Assembly (NCBI GenBank): GCA_938017895.1
Contig: CALIJI010000010.1
Location: 16,163 to 80,162, forward strand
From: an uncultured bacterium
GTDB taxonomy: Bacteria > Patescibacteriota > Saccharimonadia > Saccharimonadales > Saccharimonadaceae
Reading direction: 5' to 3'
Length of the DNA stretch: 64,000 nucleotides
The position numbers and the translations under genes were made by a program. Positions 34,050 through 42,374 of the stretch are shown here, one piece after another. Numbering within the stretch: the stretch's first letter is position 1; every line of letters begins with the position of its first letter. Under the pieces are notes generated by a model that did no database searches, was not told where the DNA came from, and saw nothing but the letters and a program-made list of their open reading frames with translations.

Positions 34050-35218
34050 TAGAAAAACCTTCCAATATCAAGAATAATAACTAAAACCGTCAAAATTAAC
34101 ATAGCATAGACCCCATATGTCAATATTTGCTCTTCCCGTTCTTTAGTGAGAGGTTTTCGAAGAATTTTACGATAAATAAATGTCAAAAGCCAACGACCAC
34201 CATCTAGCACAGGAATCGGCAGTACGTTCATACATGCAAGGCTAAGCGAAATTAAAGCAGAAAGTAATATAATCGTTTCAACTCCAGCTTGCGTAGCTGT
34301 TGGAAAAAGAATACCTAAAATTGAAAGAGGGCCTGCAACAGATTTTCCAGCTTTTTCTAATTTTTCATTAGCAATTTGTTGAGTTTTAGGACTTGAACTA
34401 ATTTTTTGCACAAAACCCGTTACGGTATTCGAAATTAGCTCGCCTAAACTGCGAAAAGTTTCCACCGAAAGCTGAGCTGTCACGCCCAATCCAACAATTG
34501 GCGCACTCCATGTAGAATGAATTTTCTGCGAGTTAGAATCGCTCCCTAATCCAAGATAGCCTTTTTTGTCATCATTATTAGAGCGAACTTTTGCTGATTT
34601 GATAGATGATTTTCCATCACGAATAATTTCAATATCTATATTCTTTCCGGCATTATTTTTCGTAATATTGGAAATCTGCTCCGAATTTTCAATTTTTTGC
34701 CCATTAATTTTTAAAATTTGATCACCACGACGAATACCAGCTTTTGCTGCCGGTAGATTATCCACTACCTGAACCGCAATAATCTCACCGCCAGTTATTC
34801 GAGCGTCGCTAGAAATATAAAATTGATTCGGAAGCATTTTAGGGAGACCAAATAAGGCCAAAAAAGCAAATAAAATTATAGCAACTAGCCAGTTCATTGC
34901 TACACCAGCAAAGAGAATTTGTGTCTTTCCCCAAAAACTAGCAGCACCGTAATCACCTTCTCCAGAATCAGAATCATTTTCACCCTGTAACTTTACGTAA
35001 CCGCCAAGTGGAATCCAATTGATCGCAACAGGAGTGCCTTTTGGTAAAATTCTATCTGTTTTAGTATTAAATTTAAAAATATTAGGCGGAAATCCTAATC
35101 CATACTCTTTTAGTTTTACGCCATTTTTTTTAGCCGCCATCGCATGACCAAGCTCATGCAATCCGACTAAAATAGTTAAAACAACTAAACCAATTATAAT
35201 TCCGAAAATTAAGTCCAT
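34049..35218 (-). CDS. rseP: Site-2 zinc metalloprotease, RseP/M50 family
   Basis: The 389-residue protein has the M50 zinc motif HELGH in the first helix (H21-H25), one PDZ domain (about 155-240, with AKAGIRRGDQILKING), and the distal ligand motif NVLPIPVLDGGR near 335-346. Four membrane segments frame these. RseP-type enzymes cut transmembrane anti-sigma factors or signal-peptide remnants. AGGAGGG lies about 10-12 nt before the ATG. It is followed by, and overlaps, the CPBP protease gene. Confidence 0.93.
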   Translation of the reverse strand: MDLIFGIIIGLVVLTILVGLHELGHAMAAKKNGVKLKEYGLGFPPNIFKFNTKTDRILPKGTPVAINWIPLGGYVKLQGENDSDSGEGDYGAASFWGKTQILFAGVAMNWLVAIILFAFLALFGLPKMLPNQFYISSDARITGGEIIAVQVVDNLPAAKAGIRRGDQILKINGQKIENSEQISNITKNNAGKNIDIEIIRDGKSSIKSAKVRSNNDDKKGYLGLGSDSNSQKIHSTWSAPIVGLGVTAQLSVETFRSLGELISNTVTGFVQKISSSPKTQQIANEKLEKAGKSVAGPLSILGILFPTATQAGVETIILLSALISLSLACMNVLPIPVLDGGRWLLTFIYRKILRKPLTKEREEQILTYGVYAMLILTVLVIILDIGRFF

Positions 35219-35239
35219 TCTTAAAGATACCCTCCTCTA

Positions 35240-35282
35240 CTTTATAAAAATAAAATCAGCCCAAATAAAACTCTGGGCTGAT
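35240..35282 (-). terminator. Terminator of frr
   Basis: A perfect 8-bp stem (35255-35262 with 35275-35282) followed on the minus strand by a T-rich tail. Confidence 0.82.
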
Positions 35283-35287
35283 AAAAA

Positions 35288-35839
35288 TTAAATCGTTAGA
35301 ATTTCTTTTTCTTTAGATTTAAATAATTCATCAATTTTTGCACCAAAATTCTTTATCTCGATATCAATATCTTTTTCAATCCCACGAAGATCATCCTCGG
35401 TAATAGATTTATCATCTTTCAACCTTTTGGCCACCTTGAGTGCGTCTTGACGAATATTGCGAAGTGCAATTTTAGCATCTTCCACTTTTTCGGACGTTTG
35501 TTTTACGATTTGTTTGCGCCGTTCTTCAGTCAAAGGTGGAACTGGAACGCGCACTACTCGACCATCATCACTCGGATTAAAACCAAGACCCTGATCAGCG
35601 CGGATTGCAGAAGAGATAGCTGAAATATTATTAGTATCAAAAGGAGTAATCAAAATCATCGAGGCCTCTGGAGCCGTCATATTAGAAATCTGATTGAGTG
35701 GCATTTTCGTACCGTAAACTTCAACCGTTACACCATCAAGCATTGAAGGATGCGCTCGTCCAGTTCGAACTTTCTTGAGCTCACCTTTATAATGTTCAAG
35801 CGCGTGATTCATTTTTTCTTTGTAATCATTAATATCCAT
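35288..35839 (-). CDS. frr: Ribosome recycling factor
   Basis: The 183 residues match RRF throughout: MNHALEHYKGELKKVRTGRA, the hinge and small domain (VEVYGTKMPLNQISNMTAPE), VPVPPLTEERRKQ and the final helix DIEIKNFGAKIDELFKSKE. With EF-G it splits post-termination ribosomes. AGAGGATAAT precedes the ATG. The usual neighbours pyrH and tsf are not adjacent; here it is a single unit between htrA and the rseP-type gene. Confidence 0.96.
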   Translation of the reverse strand: MDINDYKEKMNHALEHYKGELKKVRTGRAHPSMLDGVTVEVYGTKMPLNQISNMTAPEASMILITPFDTNNISAISSAIRADQGLGFNPSDDGRVVRVPVPPLTEERRKQIVKQTSEKVEDAKIALRNIRQDALKVAKRLKDDKSITEDDLRGIEKDIDIEIKNFGAKIDELFKSKEKEILTI

Positions 35840-35892
35840 ATTATCCTCTCTTTTCTTTATTATATCACAAGCTTAAACTTACAAAAAGCGAT

Positions 35893-37098
35893 TTATCTTA
35901 AATTGAATGCGGAGTACTTATCTAGAGAAGCATTAACATCTAGCGTGTGACCATTCCTATTGATCGTAAGTTTCACTGTTTCGCCGGGGGAGTATTCGGA
36001 AATTAAGCTTGACACAGATCCAGCTGAGCCAATTTTCACTCCATTGACAGCAGTAATAATATCACCATCTTTAACACCCGCTTTATCCGCAGCCCCACCA
36101 GGCTGAACAGATTGATCACTTCTTCTATCACGAATCCATGCTCCGTATTTTTCAGATAGATTATTCTCCTTCGCAAGAGCTGGATTTATTGATATGTATT
36201 TTATACCCAATACAGATCTAGAAGCTTTTCCACTTGATATTAGCGATTTTAGCATACCCTTAGCAGCTGAAATCGGAATAGCGAAACCAATTCCATTAGC
36301 ATCACTTGCAACAGCAGTATTAATACCAATCACCTGCCCTTTTGCATTAACCAGTGGACCACCAGAATTACCTGAGTTGATTGCAGCATCTGTCTGAATC
36401 ATATCGCTTAAAGTCTCAGTCCGACTTGAACTTCGTCCAGAAGAGGCTGTTACAGTTCTATTTACACCAGAAATAATTCCACTTGTGACTGTACCCTGGT
36501 ATTGTCCAAGAGCGTTCCCTATCGCAACCACACCTTGACCAATTTTTAATGTTTTAGAATCACCTAATTCAGCTGGTTTAAGGTCAGAGACGCCTTTAAT
36601 TTTTAGATAAGCTAAATCATTTAAAGGATCTTTTGCAGCAACTTCAACATCTTTATAAACTGTTCCATCAGAAAGAATAACCTGAATATTCGTAGCATCT
36701 TCAATTACGTGCTTATTCGTAAGAATATATCCATCACGAGTAACTATCACTCCAGTTCCGGCAGTAGAAGTAGATTCATCTTTACCATAAAAGAAGCTAG
36801 ACCGGCTCTGTGCAGTACCAACAATCGAAACCACACTTGATGAAAGCTTAGATGCCACAGCCTCAACAGTAGATGAGCCTATAGATGAAGACGATGATGA
36901 ATTACCGTCTTCACCCGAAGATATACTGCTTGTGGATGAAGATTGTTTTTTAATTAGATGAGATACCATAATTCCACCGCCCGAAAGAACTGCTATTGAT
37001 CCAACAATCACGACAGCAATAATAGCTGAGTTAGGACCCCTTTTAACTTTGTCTACTTTTATAATTTTTTGATTACTTATTTTTCCCTCTTTATCCAT
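35893..37098 (-). CDS. htrA: HtrA/DegP-like serine protease with PDZ domain
   Basis: The 401-residue protein has one N-terminal membrane anchor (about 24-46), a Ser-rich linker (about 52-76), a trypsin-fold domain with the catalytic triad H130 (TNKHVIED), D161 (NDLAYLKI) and S245 (NSGNSGGPLV), and one PDZ domain (about 305-390). It should degrade or refold damaged exported proteins on the outer face of the membrane. A leaderless-type -10 lies seven bases before the ATG. It ends just before frr. Confidence 0.93.
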   Translation of the reverse strand: MDKEGKISNQKIIKVDKVKRGPNSAIIAVVIVGSIAVLSGGGIMVSHLIKKQSSSTSSISSGEDGNSSSSSSIGSSTVEAVASKLSSSVVSIVGTAQSRSSFFYGKDESTSTAGTGVIVTRDGYILTNKHVIEDATNIQVILSDGTVYKDVEVAAKDPLNDLAYLKIKGVSDLKPAELGDSKTLKIGQGVVAIGNALGQYQGTVTSGIISGVNRTVTASSGRSSSRTETLSDMIQTDAAINSGNSGGPLVNAKGQVIGINTAVASDANGIGFAIPISAAKGMLKSLISSGKASRSVLGIKYISINPALAKENNLSEKYGAWIRDRRSDQSVQPGGAADKAGVKDGDIITAVNGVKIGSAGSVSSLISEYSPGETVKLTINRNGHTLDVNASLDKYSAFNLR

Positions 37099-37105
37099 AA
37101 TATTT

Positions 37106-37111
37106 ATTATA
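37106..37111 (-). promoter_or_regulatory. -10 box of htrA, leaderless type
   Basis: TATAAT, seven bases before the ATG at 37098. Confidence 0.62.
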
Positions 37112-37142
37112 TCAATCCTTCCTTAATATAAGCTTAATTATT

Positions 37143-37919
37143 TCAACTTTGCGGAATTGTTGAAAAAAGTAGAATAAGCAGCAAGCATATAGATAATGTA
37201 AATAATGTTGGCACAATTAAATCTCGAGCTGTTTTATTATTATTTCGCGAAATTGAAAGTGCTTCAAAAGTTAAAAAGCTTATCACTGTCGCAATTATAG
37301 AAGCCTGAGGAATTGTAAAGATGAAAATATCGCCAACTTTAACGGTATAGCCAACAAGTAGAAAACTTAAAACCCATAAAAATTCTGCAAAAATCATCCC
37401 CCAAAACAAACTAAGTAGTTCAATATTGTTATTTTCATCACTTGAAAGAACATGCCTAAAACTAGCATACCCAATAATAAATGCTGAAATTACCACTATC
37501 TCAACAGGCCACGAATAAGCAACGGATAAAATGGCAGTAAGACCAACAAAAATCGAAAGTAATGCTTGTGCTTTTACTAAGTTTTCACTATTCTGAGGCT
37601 TAAGCCATAATAGCCACCCCAGATAGACAATTATTAGAGTAGCCTGAGATAACCAGAAATCTATACTTGAGAACATTAAAACCACAATCCCAAGACTAAA
37701 GATTAAATCAACTAAATTTGATTTAAAATTTGCAGCCCAATATAATGGTCGCACAGCAAAAGTTCTCCACTTAGAAATAATAACCAAAATTATCGCTAAA
37801 AAAGGCATCTTGGTCACGAAAATAGATAGCCAACAGGCTGCAACGAGAATAATATTTAAAAAAATATGAGCAATTGAGCTAGCAAGTGAATGCTTTTTTG
37901 AAACACTAATAAAATCCAT
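37143..37919 (-). CDS. Conserved-looking polytopic membrane protein of unknown function
   Basis: The 258 residues contain about eight hydrophobic segments with short loops and no long soluble domain. The N-terminal stretch KWRTFAVRPLYWAANFKSN between helices 2 and 3 is the most distinctive element, and DENNNIE is a polar loop. No family was recognised. It has its own -10 nine bases before the ATG and is divergent from lepB, with a 76-bp shared upstream region. Confidence 0.75.
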   Translation of the reverse strand: MDFISVSKKHSLASSIAHIFLNIILVAACWLSIFVTKMPFLAIILVIISKWRTFAVRPLYWAANFKSNLVDLIFSLGIVVLMFSSIDFWLSQATLIIVYLGWLLWLKPQNSENLVKAQALLSIFVGLTAILSVAYSWPVEIVVISAFIIGYASFRHVLSSDENNNIELLSLFWGMIFAEFLWVLSFLLVGYTVKVGDIFIFTIPQASIIATVISFLTFEALSISRNNNKTARDLIVPTLFTLSICLLLILLFSTIPQS

Positions 37920-37928
37920 ACTTCATAC

Positions 37929-37934
37929 ATTATA
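37929..37934 (-). promoter_or_regulatory. -10 box of the membrane protein at 37143
   Basis: TATAAT preceded by TGG, nine bases before the ATG at 37919. Confidence 0.58.
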
Positions 37935-37960
37935 CCACGAGCAACCAAAAATAACCATAA

Positions 37961-37989
37961 TTGTAAAAATAATTTATTCATGCTAAAAT
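37961..37989 (+). promoter_or_regulatory. Promoter of lepB, leaderless type
   Basis: TTGTAA (37961-37966), 17-bp spacer, TAAAAT (37984-37989) with TGC; the ATG follows after six bases. Confidence 0.72.
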
Positions 37990-37995
37990 TGTGTA

Positions 37996-38613
37996 ATGAA
38001 GAGTAATTTTTGGCAGAGACACAAAACACTTACTGATATTTTGGGGATTTTCTTTTTTATTATTTCGGTTACTGTAGGTACAATATTAATTAATTCATTC
38101 ATCTTCCAAAGCTTTACAATTGTTGGTGGAAGTATGGAAAATACCTTTCATGATGGCGATAAAGTTATAATCAATAGGTTACCTATAACTTGGGCCAATT
38201 TAAAAAATTCAAACTATACACCAAAACGTGGAGAAATTATAGTATTCAAAAATCCACAATATCAACTCGGTATGAAAGACCAATATATAATTAAACGCGT
38301 AATCGCCTTCGCTGGAGAAAAAGTAAAAGTTAACAACAATGGCGATGTTACAGTCTTTAATTCTGGACACAAAAATGGATTTAATCCAGACTCTAATTTT
38401 AAGAATGAACCAAAAAAATATACAAGCCATCCAGGTGAGTGGATAGTGCCAGAAAATGAAATCTTTGTAATGGGTGACAATCGCGAAGGTAATAATTCTT
38501 ATGACTCTCGTAGCGGTTTAGGGACGGTACCTCTTTATGACATAGTTGGTCCGGTTGCTTTTCGTATTTTCCCCATAGATAAAATTCGAACTTTTGAATA
38601 TCCACAAAATTAA
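37996..38613 (+). CDS. lepB: Signal peptidase I
   Basis: The 205-residue protein has one N-terminal membrane anchor (about 15-38), the catalytic Ser S46 in VGGSMENTF, the catalytic Lys K100 in YIIKRVIAFAGE and the box GDNREGNNSYDSR. It removes signal peptides of Sec substrates such as the surface proteins in this window. The ATG lies six bases after a -10 box, so the transcript should be leaderless. Confidence 0.95.
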   Translation: MKSNFWQRHKTLTDILGIFFFIISVTVGTILINSFIFQSFTIVGGSMENTFHDGDKVIINRLPITWANLKNSNYTPKRGEIIVFKNPQYQLGMKDQYIIKRVIAFAGEKVKVNNNGDVTVFNSGHKNGFNPDSNFKNEPKKYTSHPGEWIVPENEIFVMGDNREGNNSYDSRSGLGTVPLYDIVGPVAFRIFPIDKIRTFEYPQN

Positions 38614-38659
38614 AATTAATAATCTAATAATATAAAAGATACCTAATTTGACACCTAAA

Positions 38660-38697
38660 AATACTCTCGGATGAATCTATTCCGAGAGTATTTTTTC
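38660..38697. terminator. Bidirectional terminator between lepB and parB
   Basis: A perfect 11-bp stem (38660-38670 with 38682-38692) followed by T6 on plus. The right arm overlaps the last codons of parB. Confidence 0.85.
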
Positions 38698-39579
38698 TAT
38701 CCGCTTAAGCTCTTCTTCATTCTTAAACTTAATAGTAATTCTTCCATTACCTCGAGCCGAAGTTTTGATATTCACATCTGTTTTTAACCTAGCAGCAATC
38801 TTCCTAGCATTTTGTTCAAAAGGCATCTTAGTTAAGCTTTTCAAGCTTTTAGCTGATTTATCCTTTTGCTCCTGCAGCTGCTTTTTATACTGAACAAGAA
38901 ATTGCTCCAACTTGCGCGCACTCCAGCCTTCCTCGATAATTTTTGGTAAAATTTTCAAAACGGTCTCTTTATCAACTTTAAGAAGCGGTCGGACCTGACC
39001 TTCTTTTAGCTCACCAGAGTAAACATATTTTTTAACCTCATCCGGCAAATTAAGCAATCTTAAAGTATTCAAAACAGCACTCTCGCTACGCCCACCAACC
39101 CGTTCACCAATTTGCTTAGCTGTCATATTAAATTGTTCCCGAAGCTTTAGGTAGGCCGTAGCTGTTTCGAGAACGTTCAAGTCTGATCGTTGAATATTCT
39201 CAATCAAACTTAACTCAAGCCGATTCTGGTCAGATAGTTCACGCACAATAGCAGGAATTTTCTTTAGACCTGCTAACTTGGAAGCTCTAAAACGACGTTC
39301 CCCGGCCACAATCACAAACTTATCAGAGTCATCTTTCTTTATTAAAACAATTGGCTGTAAAACACCGTGGATTTTAATCGAATCAGCTAATTTCTGAAGT
39401 AACTCTTCGTCAAAATGTCGACGCGGCTGATCTGGATCTGGCGTAATTCGATCAAGGGATATCTCCTGTAGTTTACTAATCTCTGAATCAACGCCCAAAG
39501 TCGGATCAAACTGATCATCGATAATCATTTCTGTCGGGATTAAAGATGAAAATCCTCTGCCTAAGCCTTTTTTAGCCAT
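38677..39579 (-). CDS. parB: Chromosome-partitioning protein ParB
   Basis: About 300 residues with the ParB opening KKGLGRGFSSLIP, the CTPase box GERRFRASKLAGLKKIPAIVR (shown in part), ENIQRSDLNVLE and a helix-turn-helix (TAKQIGERVGGRSESAVLNTL), followed by a C-terminal dimerisation domain. ParB loads on parS sites near the origin. The frame extends eight codons further upstream, but the ATG at 39579, overlapping the parA stop, begins MAKKGLGRG like most ParB proteins. No parS-like palindrome (TGTTTCACGTGAAACA) was seen in the window. Confidence 0.94.
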   Translation of the reverse strand: MAKKGLGRGFSSLIPTEMIIDDQFDPTLGVDSEISKLQEISLDRITPDPDQPRRHFDEELLQKLADSIKIHGVLQPIVLIKKDDSDKFVIVAGERRFRASKLAGLKKIPAIVRELSDQNRLELSLIENIQRSDLNVLETATAYLKLREQFNMTAKQIGERVGGRSESAVLNTLRLLNLPDEVKKYVYSGELKEGQVRPLLKVDKETVLKILPKIIEEGWSARKLEQFLVQYKKQLQEQKDKSAKSLKSLTKMPFEQNARKIAARLKTDVNIKTSARGNGRITIKFKNEEELKRIEKILSE

Positions 39580-40348
39580 TACTCTTCTCCTGTGTTCGTT
39601 CAATAATTTCTTTAGCTACAGCTTTATAAGCACGAGCCCCTTTGCTAAATCGATCATAAATCCCTACTGGCACGCCATGGCTTGGTGCTTCAGCAAGGCG
39701 AATATTACGTGGAATTGGGGTCGAAAAAACCTTACCTGGAAAGAATTTTTTAATCTCTTCGTAAACTTGACCGCTCAAAGTTGTGCGCGAATCCACCATT
39801 GTTGGCAAAACGCCTAACAGCTCAAGATTGGGATTCATACCTTTACGTACTAATTTCATACTTTCTAGCAACTGACCAAGTCCTTCCATGGCATAAAATT
39901 CTGCCTGGACAGGCAAAACTAAATAATCGCTCGCAATAAATCCGTTAACCGTCAATAAACTTAGGCTTGGTGGCGAGTCTAAAATAACATAATCAAAATC
40001 ATTACGTACATTTTCTATAGCATTTTTCAGTCGAGTAAACCGACCTTTTGCATTAGCTAGCTCAACCTCAGTATTAGCTAAAATTGGTGTGCTCGGAGCA
40101 AGTTTTAAACCAGAAAAGCCAGTGTCAACAATTACATCTTTTAGCATTTTTTCACCAGAAATTACATCTGACATTGTGATCTCGATCTGGCTTTTATCAA
40201 TACCTAAACCGCTAGTTGCATTACCTTGGGGATCAAAATCAATCAATAAAGTCCTTAGCCCCATTTTAGCCAAAAAATAAGCTATGTTAATCGCACTGGT
40301 GGTTTTACCAACACCGCCCTTTTGATTAGTTATTGAAATCACCTTCAT
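39572..40348 (-). CDS. parA: Chromosome-partitioning ATPase ParA/Soj
   Basis: The 258-residue protein has the deviant Walker A KGGVGKTTSAIN at the N-terminus, FDPQGNATSGLG (A') and Walker B YVILDSPPSLSLL. It should form nucleoid-bound dimers that move ParB-parS complexes. Its stop overlaps the parB start. The promoter has TTGTCG, 17 bp and TATAAT, with the box eight bases before the ATG, so the mRNA is nearly leaderless. Length is typical of chromosomal Soj proteins without an N-terminal regulatory domain. Confidence 0.95.
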   Translation of the reverse strand: MKVISITNQKGGVGKTTSAINIAYFLAKMGLRTLLIDFDPQGNATSGLGIDKSQIEITMSDVISGEKMLKDVIVDTGFSGLKLAPSTPILANTEVELANAKGRFTRLKNAIENVRNDFDYVILDSPPSLSLLTVNGFIASDYLVLPVQAEFYAMEGLGQLLESMKLVRKGMNPNLELLGVLPTMVDSRTTLSGQVYEEIKKFFPGKVFSTPIPRNIRLAEAPSHGVPVGIYDRFSKGARAYKAVAKEIIERTQEKSNG

Positions 40349-40356
40349 ATATGAGC

Positions 40357-40385
40357 ATTATACCACAAAATAACATAAGCGACAA
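40357..40385 (-). promoter_or_regulatory. Promoter of parAB, near-leaderless
   Basis: TTGTCG (40385-40380), 17-bp spacer, TATAAT (40362-40357) with TGG. Confidence 0.75.
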
Positions 40386-40401
40386 TAAATTTTAAACCGA
40401 C

Positions 40402-40430
40402 TTGAATTTTATAGTTCTATATGTTAAAAT
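40402..40430 (+). promoter_or_regulatory. Promoter of rplU
   Basis: TTGAAT (40402-40407), 17-bp spacer, TAAAAT (40425-40430) with TGT. Confidence 0.75.
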
Positions 40431-40460
40431 AATTAAGATATTAACTTTAATGAGGATTTT

Positions 40461-40775
40461 ATGAAAAAAGCAGTCGTAAAAGTTGGCGGTAAGCAATTTA
40501 TAGTCAGCGAAAAAGAGACCCTTCTGGTGGACCTCCTCCCGCAAGGAACAAAAGAGCTCAAACTCGACGCTTTGATGCTAATTGATGGCGACAAAGTGGA
40601 AGTTGGAACTCCTATTGTGAAAGGCGTGAAGGTTTCCGCAAAAGTTGTTGACGAACTTGTTAAGGGAGAAAAAATCCGTGTGATCCGCTACAAAGCTAAA
40701 AAGCGTGTTCATAAAGAAAACGGACATCGTCAAAAATATACAAAGATTGAAATTGCTTCAATCACAACCAAATAA
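40461..40775 (+). CDS. rplU: 50S ribosomal protein L21
   Basis: The 104-residue protein matches bL21: AVVKVGGKQFIVSEKETLLVD, GDKVEVGTPIVKGVKVSAKVV and the C-terminal RNA-binding stretch YKAKKRVHKENGHRQKYTKI. It binds 23S rRNA and supports subunit assembly. GAGG lies upstream of the ATG. It is followed by a terminator and not by rpmA, which is at 3235. Confidence 0.95.
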   Translation: MKKAVVKVGGKQFIVSEKETLLVDLLPQGTKELKLDALMLIDGDKVEVGTPIVKGVKVSAKVVDELVKGEKIRVIRYKAKKRVHKENGHRQKYTKIEIASITTK

Positions 40776-40797
40776 TAAAAAGGCGGCCAGCCACTTC

Positions 40798-40836
40798 AAA
40801 ACAGCCCATCTCACTCACTCTCGGGCTGTTTTATTA
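40798..40836 (+). terminator. Terminator of rplU
   Basis: A perfect 10-bp stem (40798-40807 with 40823-40832) ending in T's. Confidence 0.88.
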
Positions 40837-40875
40837 TATATCCTCAGAATTGTGCGACATAAAAATATTACCCCA

Positions 40876-40911
40876 AAACTAAATGAAACCCCACAATTAT
40901 GAGGTTTCATT
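40876..40911 (-). terminator. Terminator of the LPQTG surface protein gene
   Basis: A perfect 9-bp stem (40882-40890 with 40903-40911); the minus-strand tail is T-rich. Confidence 0.72.
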
Positions 40912-40928
40912 TTAATTTTTACGAATAG

Positions 40929-42356
40929 CTATTTCTTCAAGAATTTAGATTTTATCTGTTCAATTTTTGAAGTAATCTTGCTTTTAATTTCTCCTGCTGA
41001 CTCAGTTGCAGTCTTCAATTCTTGACGACTTCGCATGTAATATGCTATTCCACTAGTAAGTGCCATAACAGCAATAACCATTGCGGCAGCTTCAGCTGGA
41101 CCAGTTTGTGGAAGTTCACCTGGAACTTGCGCACATTTTTTATCATTAGCATTTAAATGCTCTAATCCTGGAATTTTACATTTTTCAATTCCACCATCTT
41201 TACAATTTGGATCACCTTTTTTGAGGTGAGTTTTTCCAGGGATTGGACAAGGATCTTCTCGTTCTTTCGGTGAACAATCTTTTTGAACAGTAACAGTTGC
41301 TGTGTCTTGTTTTGCACCATTTAGAGTGTGAATTTGTCCAACATTCTGAATATTATTTACACCACAAGCTAGTTTAGAAGAATCTACTTCTGCAGTAAAT
41401 ACTATATACGCTTCAGTACCTACTCCATAGTTACCAATGTTAATTCCTTTAGAGAATAAATCATCATTTATACTTTTACCGCTTGGATTGTTAGCGTTGA
41501 ACAATTTTGTTGTCCCCGCAATATATTTCATGCCTGCTGGTAAAACATCTTTTAGTTGCACATTATTTTGCCAAGTTGTTCCTAGGTTCTTGTATGTAAT
41601 TTTGTAGTCAACTTTTTCACCCAAATTAGCTTTTTTAGTTTTAGACCAGTTATTTTTACCATGATCAGATACAGTTTTATTTACGCTAAAGTCTGTAAAA
41701 TCAGCTTTAAATCGATAAGTCACATAACCAGAATATTCTGTACAACCAGGAACAATTCCATTTAAATCACTATAGCCTAGCAGCGCACCTTCAGAAAAAA
41801 TCTTTGAAGGAAGTTTTTTACCATTTATCGCACCGTTACTATAAACAGTTGCTGAATCCGGTACATACTTCAAAGCAACATCACGCTCCGGAGAGCTTAC
41901 TGTTACATGATCCCAAACTGCACTTGGACTTGCGTTCGAAGCAGAAATCGTAGATGTAATATCAACATTCTGACCCTTACGAATAATTGAAGGCATTTTG
42001 GCAAGCATTTTTACGTCCCTTGCGATACCTTTATGGCCATGCTCTGCAGTATTTAATGAAGAGCTAGCATTGTTATGGAAGAAAGTATAAACTTCATATT
42101 CCTTCCCTGGTACAATTTTTGCGCTATCAACATAACCAGTCTGGCCAACTTCCTTGATTCTGACAAAGTTACGTTCGTCACCGACCTTAGGATTATTGGT
42201 CATCGAGTTGAATGTTACATAGTCTGCTGGCTTCTCACCAACAAAAGTTTTTCGCTCAGGTCCATAAGCAAAGACGCTTTGGATAGATAACGATGTGGCA
42301 ACTAGGATTGCGCCAAGCGCAAGTCCTAGTTTTTTAATGTTTATATTATTTAGCAT
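40929..42356 (-). CDS. Sortase-type LPQTG surface protein with DUF11-like repeat
   Basis: The 475-residue protein has a signal peptide (about 1-30, ending SVFA), a beta-rich N-terminal region (about 31-225) and a DUF11-like repeat (about 228-365) with the hallmark KVDYKITYKNLG and LKDVLPAGMKYI. Two paired-Cys linker units follow, each of the form C-x-IPG-x-x-HL...C (about 376-412). LPQTGP, a hydrophobic helix and a long basic tail (YYMRSRQELK...KKFLKK) end it. The sorting signal predicts covalent wall anchoring. It is the second gene of a two-gene operon with the large protein at 42375. Confidence 0.86.
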   Translation of the reverse strand: MLNNINIKKLGLALGAILVATSLSIQSVFAYGPERKTFVGEKPADYVTFNSMTNNPKVGDERNFVRIKEVGQTGYVDSAKIVPGKEYEVYTFFHNNASSSLNTAEHGHKGIARDVKMLAKMPSIIRKGQNVDITSTISASNASPSAVWDHVTVSSPERDVALKYVPDSATVYSNGAINGKKLPSKIFSEGALLGYSDLNGIVPGCTEYSGYVTYRFKADFTDFSVNKTVSDHGKNNWSKTKKANLGEKVDYKITYKNLGTTWQNNVQLKDVLPAGMKYIAGTTKLFNANNPSGKSINDDLFSKGINIGNYGVGTEAYIVFTAEVDSSKLACGVNNIQNVGQIHTLNGAKQDTATVTVQKDCSPKEREDPCPIPGKTHLKKGDPNCKDGGIEKCKIPGLEHLNANDKKCAQVPGELPQTGPAEAAAMVIAVMALTSGIAYYMRSRQELKTATESAGEIKSKITSKIEQIKSKFLKK

Positions 42357-42374
42357 TTATTTTTCCTTTTTGTC

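Noticed and set aside
38677..40348. Search for parS or an origin near parAB
   Set aside because: No TGTTTCACGTGAAACA-like palindrome, DnaA-box cluster or dnaA gene was seen in the window.
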